DNA of 64,000 nucleotides from Rhizomicrobium sp. (GTDB lineage: Bacteria > Pseudomonadota > Alphaproteobacteria > Micropepsales > Micropepsaceae): contig JBBCGJ010000001.1 in NCBI GenBank assembly GCA_037200985.1, positions 3,758,756 to 3,822,755 on the forward strand, given 5' to 3'. A program made the translations under genes and the position numbers. The notes below the pieces were generated by a model that was not told the DNA's origin, did not search any database, and worked only from the letters and a program-made list of their open reading frames with translations. The stretch's first letter is position 1. Each line of letters starts with the position of its first letter. This document shows positions 26,396 through 35,273 of this stretch, piece after piece.

Positions 26396-27040
26396 CTACT
26401 CCGCCGCCTGCGCGGCCTTGCGGCGGGCGAGGCAGACCGCCCGGAAGCCCTCGGCGCTATAGCTCACCAGACGGGGCTCGATCGCCTCGAAATCGTTCGC
26501 CAGGCACAACCCGCCCGACAAATTCTCGATCGAGCTGTTGGCCGCGTTCACCAGCATCAGCGAGCCGGAGAACATGTGGTAGCTCCAGAACAGATCGGCC
26601 TCGTCGGCCTCTGGAAGGGCGCGATGCAGCAGCGCGATCAGGCGCTTCAGCACGGGATCGAATTTCTTGGCGAAGATGTCGGCCAGTTCGGTCGAGTCCA
26701 GATGGGTGACGAAGGCGCAGAAATTCCGCCAGCCCTGGCCGCCTTGCCGGTTCAGGCTGAACGAGGGCCGCAGATAGGCCGCGATGATGCCCTCGACCGT
26801 GACCGCGTCGCCGACATCGGCTTCATAGCGGTCCATCTCCCGCATGCGCTCGGAGTTCAGCACGTCGCAGCGCCGCGCGAAGACCGCGTCGAACACGCCG
26901 CGCTTGGATTCGAAGTAGTAGTGCAGCAAAGCGGTATCGACACTGGCGAGTTCGGCGATCTCGCGCATCGTCACGCCATAGATGCCGTGCCGCGCGAAAA
27001 GCTCCTCCGCCGCATCCAGGATCCGCTCGCTGGTCGCCAT
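26396..27040 (-). CDS. TetR-family transcriptional regulator
   Basis: A 214-residue TetR protein. The N-terminal HTH is clear (SERILDAAEELFARHGIYG, TMREIAELASVDTALLHYYF, SKRGVFDAVFARR). The C-terminal ligand domain is helical, with a TetR_C-like segment around FVTHLDSTELADIFAKKFDP. I start it at the ATG ending at 27040 (MATSERIL), where the HTH begins in homologues; an upstream extension would be Arg-rich. A perfect palindrome at 27058-27075 lies just upstream. It is divergent from the TonB receptor and may repress it or itself. Confidence 0.88.
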   Translation of the reverse strand: MATSERILDAAEELFARHGIYGVTMREIAELASVDTALLHYYFESKRGVFDAVFARRCDVLNSERMREMDRYEADVGDAVTVEGIIAAYLRPSFSLNRQGGQGWRNFCAFVTHLDSTELADIFAKKFDPVLKRLIALLHRALPEADEADLFWSYHMFSGSLMLVNAANSSIENLSGGLCLANDFEAIEPRLVSYSAEGFRAVCLARRKAAQAAE

Positions 27041-27483
27041 GCTTCTTTGCGTTCGCTTGGACGATTTATCGTCCAGAAGCGCGCGACGAAACGGGCGGCG
27101 GCCTTTGCGCACCGCTCGATCCCGATCTCTACGCCCCGCGACTGGGGCCACTCCCTGCATAATCGTTGCCCCCCAAAAGGAACGATTACTGTTGTTGTCG
27201 TTGTTACAAGGCTTACACAAATCGTCCGAAGCCCAAAGATCGTTTGCAGCGTTTGCCCCATTAATTTCTGACAAAAAGTCGGGTGCAATGCAGCAAAGAT
27301 CGCAAAGCATTGCGCTGCAGCGCAGCAAACATATCCATCGACGTGGCCCCTCCGCCACACAGTCGGAACATAATTCAATGTCCGATGAAAATTCTTTGAC
27401 AACAAAATGTCCCGCAGTCATCACTCATCGATCAATGAAATAAGCGTCGCGATTTTATGCGAACCGCAGGGGAGTCCACTCGC
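27041..27483. other. divergent promoter region between tetR and the TonB receptor
   Basis: No gene is seen in these 443 bases. The part from about 27170 to 27460 is clearly A+T-richer than the flanks, as expected of a promoter region. The TetR operator lies at its left end. A TTGACA at 27396-27401 lacks a convincing -10 partner at normal spacing. The AGGGGAG at 27468-27474 is the probable ribosome site of the receptor. Confidence 0.6.
27058..27075. promoter_or_regulatory. palindromic operator upstream of tetR
   Basis: TGGACGAT-TT-ATCGTCCA, perfect 8-bp arms with a two-base spacer, 17 bp upstream of the regulator's start codon. Size and position fit a TetR autoregulatory operator. It is over 400 bp from the receptor gene, so its control of the receptor is less certain. 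Confidence 0.65.
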
Positions 27484-30400
27484 GTGTCCATCAAAGGTCA
27501 TACCGCCAAATTTGCTGCCGCGCTGCTCGTCACGACCGCCTTCACGGCGCCGGCCTTCGCGCAGATCGAAACCGTGGTCGTCACCGCCGAGCGCAAGGCG
27601 GAAGACATCCAGACCGTTCCGCTCGCCGTCACGGCGCTCACCGGCGCCGATCTGAAGGCGAAGCAGGTCAACAGCTTCCGCGATCTCCAGTTCCACGTTC
27701 CGAGCGTGACCTACACGAAGTCCAACTTCGGCGGTGCGCAGTTCCAGATTCGCGGCATCACCACCCAGTTCGGCCTCGGCGCCGCCATCGCGCAGAACAT
27801 CAACGACGTCTATCAGGAAGCGCCCTCGCTGGTGAACGGCCAGTATTTCGACGTGGATCGCGTCGAAGTCGCGCGCGGCCCGCAATCGACCTCCTATGGT
27901 CGCGCGGCGACCGGCGGCGCGGTGAACGTCATCACCTCCAAGCCCAACCTGGAGGAATTCCAGGCGCGTGCCTCGTTCGACTACGGTACCTACAACACGC
28001 TGAAGCCGGAGTTCATGGTCAACGTGCCGTTGATCGACAACGAGCTCGCCGTGCGCGTCGCCGGCCTCGGCGTCTTCCATGACGGCTACGAAAAGAACGA
28101 ATACAGCGGCCCGCAGATTTTTCCGGGCGGCCCGGTCGACAAGCGGATCAACGGCCAGGGCACCGCGTCGGGCCGCGTCTCGGTCCGCTGGCAGCCGAGC
28201 GACGACACCACGGTCGATCTGGTCGGCGAGGTCGGTTACGAGAACGACAACCGCGTCCGCGGCGATAAGCAGCTTTGCCATCGCGATCCGTCGGGCGTGA
28301 TCGGCTGTCTGCCCGACGCGCTGGGCTTCGAGCCCATCAACAACCTTTCCACCCTCGGCACCACGCTCGGTTCCAAGCAGGGCATCGCGGCGCTGCTCAA
28401 TCTTTCCTTCGGCGTGCCCTTCGCAACGGCGCAGGCGCTGGGCAACAGCCTCGGCCTGGTCCAGCTCGCCGGCAATGGCGGCCCGGGCGATCCGGCCGGT
28501 CCGGTGGTCGGCCGCGCGTTCCTCGGCACCGCCCTGTTCCCCAATCCCTATTCGTCGGCCGCGCCGCTGCCCTCGCCCCCGTTCCCGCCGGGCACCTTCA
28601 CGATGAACCCGCAGGTCGTGAACGGCATCGGCTCCGGTGCCGGCGGTGTCGTCAGCCACGACCTGCTGACCTCGGACACGCCCTTCAATCCGAAGTTCAA
28701 GGGCTCGAACCAGACCTTCCAGCTCAACTGGTCGCAGAAGATCAACAACTGGCTGAAGGCGACGGTCGATGCCGGCTATTCGTCCGGCTATCAGTTCACG
28801 CAGCAGAACTATACGGACTCGACGCCTGAGAACATCAGCTCTCTGATCGGCCCGGCCGTCGCCGGCTTCAAGGTGCTGTTCGGCGACAACACGCCCGTTC
28901 CGCATGCCGGCGCGATCGGCGGCGCCAATCAGACCGGTGCCTACGACCCCTATTTCTCGGTGCCCGGCGCGCTGCCGATCTCGAACACCTTCTACAACGG
29001 CAAGTTCGGCTCTTATGCCGGCAGCATCGACCAGGCGCATGGCATCCTCACGCGTACGCCCTATCTCGCGAGCTATGACGAAGACTCCGGCTCTTCGCGC
29101 GAATGGACCGGTGAAGTCCGCTTCCAGACCGCCTTCGACGGTCCGCTGAACTTCTCGGCCGGCGCATTCTTCATGTCGTTCGACGGCCGCAGCCAGTACT
29201 GGGTCGCCTCGAACGGCCTCGACTGGGAATCGATGGTCATCGGCGCCTTCGCCGGCAGCGCATCGGGCAATCTCCCGCTCATGCAGGCCAACACGACCTT
29301 CGACAGCGAGTCGCGCCGCGACGCCACCCAGTCCCGTTCCGCCTTCCTCGAAGCCACCTACGACATCACAGACGACCTCAAGGTCATCGCCGGTGCCCGC
29401 TACAATGACGATCGGACCAGCGCGCTGACCTCGCCGATCCAGGGTGCACCGCTGTCGACGGCCCCCGGCGCGCCGATCGCAACGGTCGGCGGCGGCCTGT
29501 TGCTGACGAACGGGTTCGCTCTCATCGGCACGCCGAGCTGCACGGCCAATGGCGGTCTCGCGGCGCCGGGCTGCATCGGGTTCCCCGGCGTGTTCCGCCT
29601 GCCGACCGACGTCAACGGCAAGCAGAACAACGTCACCGACAAGTGGACCGGCCGCGCGACCATCCAGTGGTCGCCGCACACCTCCTGGTCCGACCAGACC
29701 CAGTTCTACGCGACCGCGTCGCGCGGCGAACTGGCCGGCGGCGTCAACAAGAACAACGCGGCCGGCTCGCTCGTCGTGCCCCTCATCTACCAGCCGGCCA
29801 CAGTGGATGCGATCGAAGTCGGCACCAAGAACACCCTGCTCGACGGTTCGCTGCAGGCCAACCTGGATGTCTGGTACTACAATTACGAGAACTATCAGGT
29901 CGGCATCATCTCCAACCGCCAGGCGCTCACGCTCAACATCCCGGCCCATCTCTACGGCCTGGAGAGCGAACTCGTGTGGCAGCCGGAAGACGACCTCGCG
30001 TTCAACTTCACGCTCAGCCTGACGCAATCGCAGGCCGGCAACGCCTTCCTGGTCGATCAGCGCAATCCGACCGCAGGCCAGCCCAACTCGATCCTGGTCA
30101 AGGACATGACCAACGGTTCGCTGTGCGTCGTCCAGCCGACCACGGCGGCGACCATGGGGCACACCCCGGGCGATTCCAGCCTGGCGCCGGCCAACACGAT
30201 CGGCGCGCATGTCGACAACTTCTACCTTCCCAATGGCGGCAACGCCGCCATCGACGCGCCCTTCGGCGTGCCGCTGGTCAATTACGGCGTCTGCAATCCG
30301 GCGCTGGAGCCGCTGCTCGAGGCCGCCGGCTTCCAGTACGCGGTCGACCAGAACGGCGTCACCGGTGCGCCGATCGCCGGTGCGCATAACGGCAACGGCG

Positions 30401-30774
30401 TCGCCACCAACGTGCATGGCAATCGCCTGCCGCAGATTCCGAACGGCCAGGTCGGCATCGGCGGTCAGTACACCTTCCACATCAACGACTACACGCTCGT
30501 TCCGCGCCTCGACTACTACTGGCAGTCCAGCATGCAGGCGCGCGTGAACAACGATCCGGGTTCGGACTACATCGCGGCCTGGGACACGCTGAACGGGCAG
30601 GTCCAGCTCAACGCGCCGGACAGCGCGTGGTATGCGCGGGTCTTTGCGACCAACATCTTCGACAAGCGCAATCCCACCGGCGAGTACCTGACGGATCCGA
30701 CGTCGGCGCTCTATACCAACGTGTTCGCCGAAGACCCGCGCGTCGTGGGAATCTCGATCGGCGCCAACTGGTAA
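27484..30774 (+). CDS. TonB-dependent outer-membrane receptor
   Basis: About 1096 residues. It has a signal peptide (KFAAALLVTTAFTAPAFAQ), a TonB-box-like ETVVVTAERK, a plug domain (FRDLQFHVPSVTY, VDRVEVARGPQSTSYGRAAT, GGAVNVITSKP) and a beta barrel ending in the aromatic FAEDPRVVGISIGANW. Such receptors import substrates too large or scarce for porins, using TonB energy. At nearly 1100 residues it exceeds the usual 700-900, with several long extracellular loops. I favour the GTG at 27484, as AGGGGAG at 27468-27474 is well spaced; an ATG at 27457 has no ribosome site. The catabolic genes that follow suggest an organic substrate, not a siderophore. Confidence 0.92.
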   Translation: MSIKGHTAKFAAALLVTTAFTAPAFAQIETVVVTAERKAEDIQTVPLAVTALTGADLKAKQVNSFRDLQFHVPSVTYTKSNFGGAQFQIRGITTQFGLGAAIAQNINDVYQEAPSLVNGQYFDVDRVEVARGPQSTSYGRAATGGAVNVITSKPNLEEFQARASFDYGTYNTLKPEFMVNVPLIDNELAVRVAGLGVFHDGYEKNEYSGPQIFPGGPVDKRINGQGTASGRVSVRWQPSDDTTVDLVGEVGYENDNRVRGDKQLCHRDPSGVIGCLPDALGFEPINNLSTLGTTLGSKQGIAALLNLSFGVPFATAQALGNSLGLVQLAGNGGPGDPAGPVVGRAFLGTALFPNPYSSAAPLPSPPFPPGTFTMNPQVVNGIGSGAGGVVSHDLLTSDTPFNPKFKGSNQTFQLNWSQKINNWLKATVDAGYSSGYQFTQQNYTDSTPENISSLIGPAVAGFKVLFGDNTPVPHAGAIGGANQTGAYDPYFSVPGALPISNTFYNGKFGSYAGSIDQAHGILTRTPYLASYDEDSGSSREWTGEVRFQTAFDGPLNFSAGAFFMSFDGRSQYWVASNGLDWESMVIGAFAGSASGNLPLMQANTTFDSESRRDATQSRSAFLEATYDITDDLKVIAGARYNDDRTSALTSPIQGAPLSTAPGAPIATVGGGLLLTNGFALIGTPSCTANGGLAAPGCIGFPGVFRLPTDVNGKQNNVTDKWTGRATIQWSPHTSWSDQTQFYATASRGELAGGVNKNNAAGSLVVPLIYQPATVDAIEVGTKNTLLDGSLQANLDVWYYNYENYQVGIISNRQALTLNIPAHLYGLESELVWQPEDDLAFNFTLSLTQSQAGNAFLVDQRNPTAGQPNSILVKDMTNGSLCVVQPTTAATMGHTPGDSSLAPANTIGAHVDNFYLPNGGNAAIDAPFGVPLVNYGVCNPALEPLLEAAGFQYAVDQNGVTGAPIAGAHNGNGVATNVHGNRLPQIPNGQVGIGGQYTFHINDYTLVPRLDYYWQSSMQARVNNDPGSDYIAAWDTLNGQVQLNAPDSAWYARVFATNIFDKRNPTGEYLTDPTSALYTNVFAEDPRVVGISIGANW

Positions 30775-30795
30775 GCCGGACCGACGACAGAACAG

Positions 30796-30823
30796 GGGGC
30801 GCCGGTTGCCGGCGCCCCTTTTT
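30796..30823 (+). terminator. intrinsic terminator of the TonB receptor gene
   Basis: A perfect 10-bp stem (GGGGCGCCGG, loop TTG, CCGGCGCCCC) is followed by TTTTT. It lies 21 bp after the receptor stop codon, so the receptor is probably transcribed alone. Confidence 0.93.
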
Positions 30824-30856
30824 GTTTGCGCGGCGTCGAACGGCGCGCATGAACAT

Positions 30857-30872
30857 TTCATCATCTGGTGAA
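30857..30872. promoter_or_regulatory. operator-like dyad 1, TTCA-N8-TGAA
   Basis: TTCATCATCTGGTGAA has inverted TTCA and TGAA ends, extended to ATTTCA and TGAAAT at 30855-30874. It shares TTCA....GGTGAA with the dyad 47 bp downstream. It is a candidate site for one of the two TetR proteins nearby. Confidence 0.5.
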
Positions 30873-30903
30873 ATTCGGTTGACCGCCTTGCCGGGGCGCG
30901 TTA

Positions 30904-30919
30904 TTCACTAAGCGGTGAA
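30904..30919. promoter_or_regulatory. operator-like dyad 2, TTCA-N8-TGAA
   Basis: TTCACTAAGCGGTGAA is inverted-repeat sequence (ATTCAC and GTGAAT at 30903-30920) and matches dyad 1 in TTCA and GGTGAA. The 47-bp centre spacing is between four and five helical turns, so the two sites would lie on roughly opposite faces. Confidence 0.5.
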
Positions 30920-31212
30920 TTTCGCTGCAACTGCGCAATATTCGCCGGTGCAGCATCGAACACCCGGCCGGATCGCGTTCTACCCAGGAACGTCCCGGAC
31001 GGCGAAATCCCCCGGCCTGCGCTCCTCCTCGGGCAGGGCTGGGGGATGTTCACCCTCGACAAATCCCCGATCGTGACCAGATACCCTTGAGGGCATCAGG
31101 CCGCCCGTTCCTGGTACCCCCCTCCCCCGACGTTCGCGGTTCAATTGGGCAGCGCCCTTTAACCGGCCGGACTGCCGAGGCAATCTCGTCTTTCGGACGG
31201 AGCCTCTGCGGC

Positions 31213-32739
31213 ATGACCAAGCCTTTGAATGTGCTTTTCATAACGGCCGACCAATGGCGCGCGGAGTGCCTCTCCGCGCTGGGCCATCCCGTGGTGCGCA
31301 CGCCCCATCTCGACGCCCTGGCGCGGGACGGAGTCCTGTTTGCCAGCCACTTCGCCAATGCGGTGCCCTGCGGGCCTTCACGCACCTCGCTGCACACCGG
31401 GATGTATCTGCAGAACCACCGCTCCGGCACCAACGGCACCCCGCTCGACGCACGCCACACCAACTGGGCCAAGGAAGCCGCCGCCATCGGCTACGATCCG
31501 GTGCTGTTCGGCTATACCGACACAAGCCTGGACCCGCGCGCGCTGGAAGACGACGATCCCTGGCTGCGCACCTATGAAGGGCCGCTTCCGGGTATCCGGC
31601 CGCTCGTCCTGATGGGCGAGACGCCCTACCCCTGGACCGACTGGCTGAAGGCGAAGGGCTACACGGTCCCCGAACCCATCGCCGGCGCCTATTCGCATCG
31701 CGGCGAAGGCCCTGACTACGAAGACGGCGCCGCCGTTCCCAAGCCCTTGGCCTATCCGGAGGCCGACGACGACACGAACTTCCTGGTCGACCGCTGCATC
31801 GATTACATGCGCGACGCCAAAGACCCGTTCATCGCGCACCTTTCGATCTTGAGGCCGCATCCGCCCTTCGTCGCGCCGGAGCCATACAACGGGATGTACG
31901 ATCCGGCCTCTGTGCCGGGCTTCGCGCGCCTGGCCACGCCGGACGCGGAGGCGGCGCAGCACCCCTGGCTCGCCTATCAGCTCTCGCGCCGCCAATTCCG
32001 TGCCGGCGCCGACGAACGCAAGCTGCGGCGCATGAAGGCCGTCTATTACGGCCTGATGAGCGAGGTGGACGCGGCTCTCGGGCGGATCTTCGCCTTCCTC
32101 AAGCAGACGGGTCGCTGGGACGACACGCTGATCGTCTTCACTTCGGATCACGGCGAGCAGATGGGCGATCACTGGCTGCTCGGCAAATGCGGCTATTTCG
32201 ACGCGTCCTATCGCATCCCGCTGATCGTGCGCGATCCGCGGCCTTCGGCCGACAAGGGCCGCGGGGCGGTCGTCCGCTGCTTCACCGAGAATGTCGACAT
32301 CATGCCGACGATGCTCGAAGCCATCGGCGCGGACGCGCCCCTGCAATGCGACGGCCTTTCGCTCAGTCCCTTTCTCGAGGGCCGCGGCGCGCCCGACAAT
32401 TGGCGCACCGAGGCGCATTGGGAATACGACTTCCGCGATCCCGCCGACGACAGCGCCGAAAAGCGGCTCGCGCTGACGCTGCATCAATGCACGATGAACG
32501 TCGTCCGCGACGCGCGCTATAAATACGTCCACTTCACCAAGCTGCCGCCCCTGCTGTTCGATCTCGAAAAGGATCCCGGCGAATACGTCAACCGCGCCGA
32601 CGATCCGCAATATCTGCCCGTCGTTCTCGAATATGCACAGAAGCTTCTCTCCTGGCGCATGAACCATGACGAGCAGGTGCTGACGCATATCGCGTTGACG
32701 CATGACGGGCCGGTTTCGCGGCCCGCGATGCGCTACTGA
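31213..32739 (+). CDS. sulfatase / phosphonate monoester hydrolase family protein
   Basis: A 508-residue alkaline-phosphatase-superfamily hydrolase. NVLFITADQWRAE gives the N-terminal metal-binding Asp. The C53-GPSR motif carries the Cys that is converted to formylglycine. TSDHGEQMGDH and KCGYFDAS supply later metal and substrate residues. NHRSGTNGTPLDARHTN resembles the phosphonate monoester hydrolase branch (PMH/PehA), which also hydrolyses sulfate esters. It could remove sulfate or phosphonate groups from an imported compound. There is no signal peptide, so it is cytosolic. It starts at ATG 31213 and is followed 64 bp later by a TetR gene in the same direction. Confidence 0.9.
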   Translation: MTKPLNVLFITADQWRAECLSALGHPVVRTPHLDALARDGVLFASHFANAVPCGPSRTSLHTGMYLQNHRSGTNGTPLDARHTNWAKEAAAIGYDPVLFGYTDTSLDPRALEDDDPWLRTYEGPLPGIRPLVLMGETPYPWTDWLKAKGYTVPEPIAGAYSHRGEGPDYEDGAAVPKPLAYPEADDDTNFLVDRCIDYMRDAKDPFIAHLSILRPHPPFVAPEPYNGMYDPASVPGFARLATPDAEAAQHPWLAYQLSRRQFRAGADERKLRRMKAVYYGLMSEVDAALGRIFAFLKQTGRWDDTLIVFTSDHGEQMGDHWLLGKCGYFDASYRIPLIVRDPRPSADKGRGAVVRCFTENVDIMPTMLEAIGADAPLQCDGLSLSPFLEGRGAPDNWRTEAHWEYDFRDPADDSAEKRLALTLHQCTMNVVRDARYKYVHFTKLPPLLFDLEKDPGEYVNRADDPQYLPVVLEYAQKLLSWRMNHDEQVLTHIALTHDGPVSRPAMRY

Positions 32740-32803
32740 AAAGGCCTCGCTGGCGCCGGATGGCGATTTGGTCTAGCAAATTCCGACCGAAGACGGAGCA
32801 AGC

Positions 32804-33463
32804 TTGGATTCGCTCGAAGGCATAGACGGCGTCCTGCCGGCCAACCAGGCGCGCAGCCGCAACGCCCGCGACCGCCTGCTGCAGGCGGGGGAGAGGGTCT
32901 TCGCCAGGCTCGGCTACGACGCGGCGCATGTGAGCGACATCGCCCAGGCCGCGGACTGCTCGGTCGGCAGTTTCTACCGCCGCTTCCGCGACAAGGAGGC
33001 CTTCTTCAAGGCGCTGCACCAGCGCTTCACGGAGCGCAATCTCGAAAACGGCGCGCGGTTCTTCTCCATGCCCGAATGGCAGGAGCAGCCGACCAGCGCG
33101 ATGATCCGCACGCTGATCGGCAATACCGCCCATATCATGCGGCGCAATCACGGCTTCTTCCGCGCCCTGTTCCAGCGCACGCTGGCGGGCGCCGGCGCCG
33201 ATTACTGGCCGCGCATGCGGGCGGGAACGCAGCGCCAGGGGGAATTGCTCGCCGAATTCCTCGCCGCGCGCGGCGAGGGCGGCCGCGAAGGCCTCGTGCA
33301 GGATTGCATCTTCGTGCTGCGCTCGGTGGACGGCTCGATCGTCCACCGCCTCCTCAACGACAGCCCGCCGCTCGACGACGAGGTGGCGATCGACGCGCTG
33401 TCGCGCATGGCGCTCGCCTTCCTGGGCATCCCCGATCATGGCAAGCCGGCAAAGCGCAGATGA
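32804..33463 (+). CDS. TetR-family transcriptional regulator
   Basis: A 219-residue TetR protein. The HTH is clear (ARDRLLQAGERVFARLGYDA, HVSDIAQAADCSVGSFYRRF, DKEAFFKALHQRF), with a helical ligand domain after it. The start is a TTG at 32804, placed by GGAG at 32795-32798; no ATG or GTG lies upstream of the HTH in frame. It probably controls the sulfatase just upstream in the same direction, and perhaps the P450 operon, through sites such as 30857-30919. Its 3' end is convergent with the fumarylacetoacetate hydrolase-like gene, 28 bp away. Confidence 0.87.
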   Translation: MDSLEGIDGVLPANQARSRNARDRLLQAGERVFARLGYDAAHVSDIAQAADCSVGSFYRRFRDKEAFFKALHQRFTERNLENGARFFSMPEWQEQPTSAMIRTLIGNTAHIMRRNHGFFRALFQRTLAGAGADYWPRMRAGTQRQGELLAEFLAARGEGGREGLVQDCIFVLRSVDGSIVHRLLNDSPPLDDEVAIDALSRMALAFLGIPDHGKPAKRR

Positions 33464-33491
33464 CGCGAGAAGATGTTGCGCCAAGGGCTCT

Positions 33492-34337
33492 CTAAGGTTC
33501 AGCGATCATCTTCGCTTCGATGGCGCCGATCTTGTCGATTTCGACGCGCACCGTATCTCCCGCCTTGAGGAATTGCGGCGGCTTCATCGACTGGCCGACG
33601 CCGCCCGGTGTTCCGGTGAACACCATGTCGCCGGGCTCCAGCGTCATCGCCTGGCTGAGATAGGCGATCTGGTCGAAGCAGCTGAAGACGAGATTCTCGG
33701 TATTCGAATTCTGCTTGATCTCGCCATTGACGAGGCAGCGGATGCCGAGCGTGTGCGGATCGCCGATCTCGTCGGCGGTGACGATCCACGGTCCGATAGG
33801 TGCGTGGGTGTCGAACGACTTTCCCACCAGCCATTGCGCCGTGTGGAACTGCCAGTCGCGCACGCTGACATCGTTGCCGCAGGCATAACCGAAGATCACG
33901 CCGGGCGCTTCTTCCTTCGTCACATGGCGGCAACGCTTGCCGATGACGAAGACCAGTTCGGCCTCCCAGTCGATCGCCGACGAAGCCTTGGGGACCTGGA
34001 TCGGATCGTTCGGTCCGTTCACCGCATTGCCGAGCTTGGCGAACCAGATCTGGCGCTCCGGCGTTTGCGCTCCGCTCTCCTTGATGTGGTCGGCATAGTT
34101 GAGGCCGATGGCCATCACCTTCTGGGGCCTGGGCACCGGCGCGCGAAGATGCACGTCCTTGAGGACGTAGTGCGGCGGCTCTTCCTTCACGCGGCGCGCG
34201 ATCTTTTCCTTGAGCGCGGGCCAGTTCGCGATGAGGGCGATCATGTCGGGCGCGAGGTCGGTCAGCTCGACGATGCCGTCGCCCATGACGGCGCCGATGC
34301 GTTCGCCGCCATCGGCGTGAAAGGTTGTGAGTTTCAT
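33492..34337 (-). CDS. fumarylacetoacetate hydrolase-family protein
   Basis: A 281-residue FAH-fold enzyme with the short FAH N-domain and the C-terminal catalytic domain: VMAIGLNYADHIKES, IDWEAELVFVIGK (acidic metal ligands), GYACGNDVSVRDWQ, KSFDTHAPIGPWIV and FTGTPGGVG. Members cleave C-C bonds or hydrate and decarboxylate 2-oxo acids (for example ureidoglycolate lyase or 2-hydroxyhepta-diene-dioate isomerase). The exact reaction is not assignable, but it fits a late step in ring or side-chain catabolism with the P450 and dienelactone hydrolase nearby. The start is the ATG ending at 34337 (MKLTTFHADG). It is cytosolic. Confidence 0.92.
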   Translation of the reverse strand: MKLTTFHADGGERIGAVMGDGIVELTDLAPDMIALIANWPALKEKIARRVKEEPPHYVLKDVHLRAPVPRPQKVMAIGLNYADHIKESGAQTPERQIWFAKLGNAVNGPNDPIQVPKASSAIDWEAELVFVIGKRCRHVTKEEAPGVIFGYACGNDVSVRDWQFHTAQWLVGKSFDTHAPIGPWIVTADEIGDPHTLGIRCLVNGEIKQNSNTENLVFSCFDQIAYLSQAMTLEPGDMVFTGTPGGVGQSMKPPQFLKAGDTVRVEIDKIGAIEAKMIAEP

Positions 34338-34499
34338 GTGCCTGCCGCTTTCGGTTTGGTGTTCTTGACGCTTGCCCGGACCAACTTGTGGCGATGGCCG
34401 TCGTTGAGAGCGAACGCCGGTGCAGCGATGGTCTCAGACCGCGAGCGTACCCTCGTGCCATTTGCGCCGCCAAGTGAAATCTCGTGCGGCGGCGTACCT

Positions 34500-35273
34500 C
34501 TATTTCAGCGCGGCGGTGAAGAATGCGACCGCGGCCTTGTGGGCATCCCTGGTCGCTTCCGGATTGTGGCGCATGATGACCTTGCCGCCCTTGCCCTGAT
34601 TGCCGAAGGGGTCGTTCACTTCCATGTCGGCGCCCGGCATGTCGAAGCCGTGATGGCTGTCCGGCATGACTCTCAGCGTGATCCTTGCGGCATCGGCGGC
34701 CGCCAGACCGGCCACCAGCTTGGCGGACACCTCCGGATCGTTGTCGTACTGGTCCAGCGCGCCGGTGACGAGGAGCATCGGCGCATCGGCGAGATCGCCG
34801 AACTCGAAATTCGGCACCCGGTTCCAGGTCCATGTCGCCGGATAGACCGGCATGAAGGCGCGGAACGCCCCGTCCGCGGCGTGGCGCCGGGTCGCCGCCA
34901 GCATGGCCGCGACCCCGCCGAAGGAAAATCCGGCAAGGCCGACGCGCGCCGCGTCGACCGAGGGATGCGCGGCGAGGAAGGCGCGCGCGCCATGGACGTC
35001 GGGCAAGGTCTCGACGACGGTCTTCGGCCGCCCGTCCGCGCCGCCCTTCAGATTGCGCGCCGACCACTGGTCCGGCTCCAGGGTGACGAAGCCCGCCTCG
35101 TTCAGGACGTCGGCATAGCCGCCCTCACGCCCCGACGGACCGGCGGAGCCGTGCAGCAGGATGACCGCCGGGTGCCTGTCGCCGCCGTCAGCCGGCACGC
35201 GTAGCCGCGCGGCGATCGTCAAAGGCTGCGCATGCAACGATCGGAACGCAACATAGTGCAGGGAAACGGTCAT
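34500..35273 (-). CDS. dienelactone hydrolase-family alpha/beta hydrolase
   Basis: A 257-residue alpha/beta hydrolase. It has HPAVILLHGSAGPSG (oxyanion region), the nucleophile elbow GFSFGG with catalytic Ser, an Asp in VTGALDQYDND and His in SHHGFD. Dienelactone hydrolases open lactone rings in aromatic degradation; here a lactone or ester formed after P450 oxidation is a plausible substrate. I place the start at the ATG ending at 35273 (MTVSLHYVAF), which overlaps the P450 stop by four bases (ATGA), so both are translated together. The frame extends 24 codons upstream inside the P450 gene but the overlap favours this start. Confidence 0.88.
   Translation of the reverse strand: MTVSLHYVAFRSLHAQPLTIAARLRVPADGGDRHPAVILLHGSAGPSGREGGYADVLNEAGFVTLEPDQWSARNLKGGADGRPKTVVETLPDVHGARAFLAAHPSVDAARVGLAGFSFGGVAAMLAATRRHAADGAFRAFMPVYPATWTWNRVPNFEFGDLADAPMLLVTGALDQYDNDPEVSAKLVAGLAAADAARITLRVMPDSHHGFDMPGADMEVNDPFGNQGKGGKVIMRHNPEATRDAHKAAVAFFTAALK

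Larger units (their letters stand above)
30775..31212. other. intergenic region with terminator and two operator-like dyads
   Basis: No gene is apparent between the receptor and the sulfatase. The interval holds a strong terminator for the receptor (30796-30823) and two matching 16-bp dyads (30857-30872, 30904-30919). A GC-rich leader of about 290 bases runs from the second dyad to the sulfatase start. Confidence 0.6.

Noticed and set aside
27396..27401. TTGACA as a -35 promoter element for the TonB receptor
   Set aside because: No acceptable -10 hexamer lies 16-18 bases downstream, so it was not annotated as a promoter.
27421..30864. A very long open frame on the minus strand (over 1100 codons) opposite the TonB receptor
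   Set aside because: It is Arg/Gly/Asp-rich without domains and mirrors the plus-strand codon bias. The plus strand has a signal peptide, plug and barrel end, so this is a GC-driven shadow.
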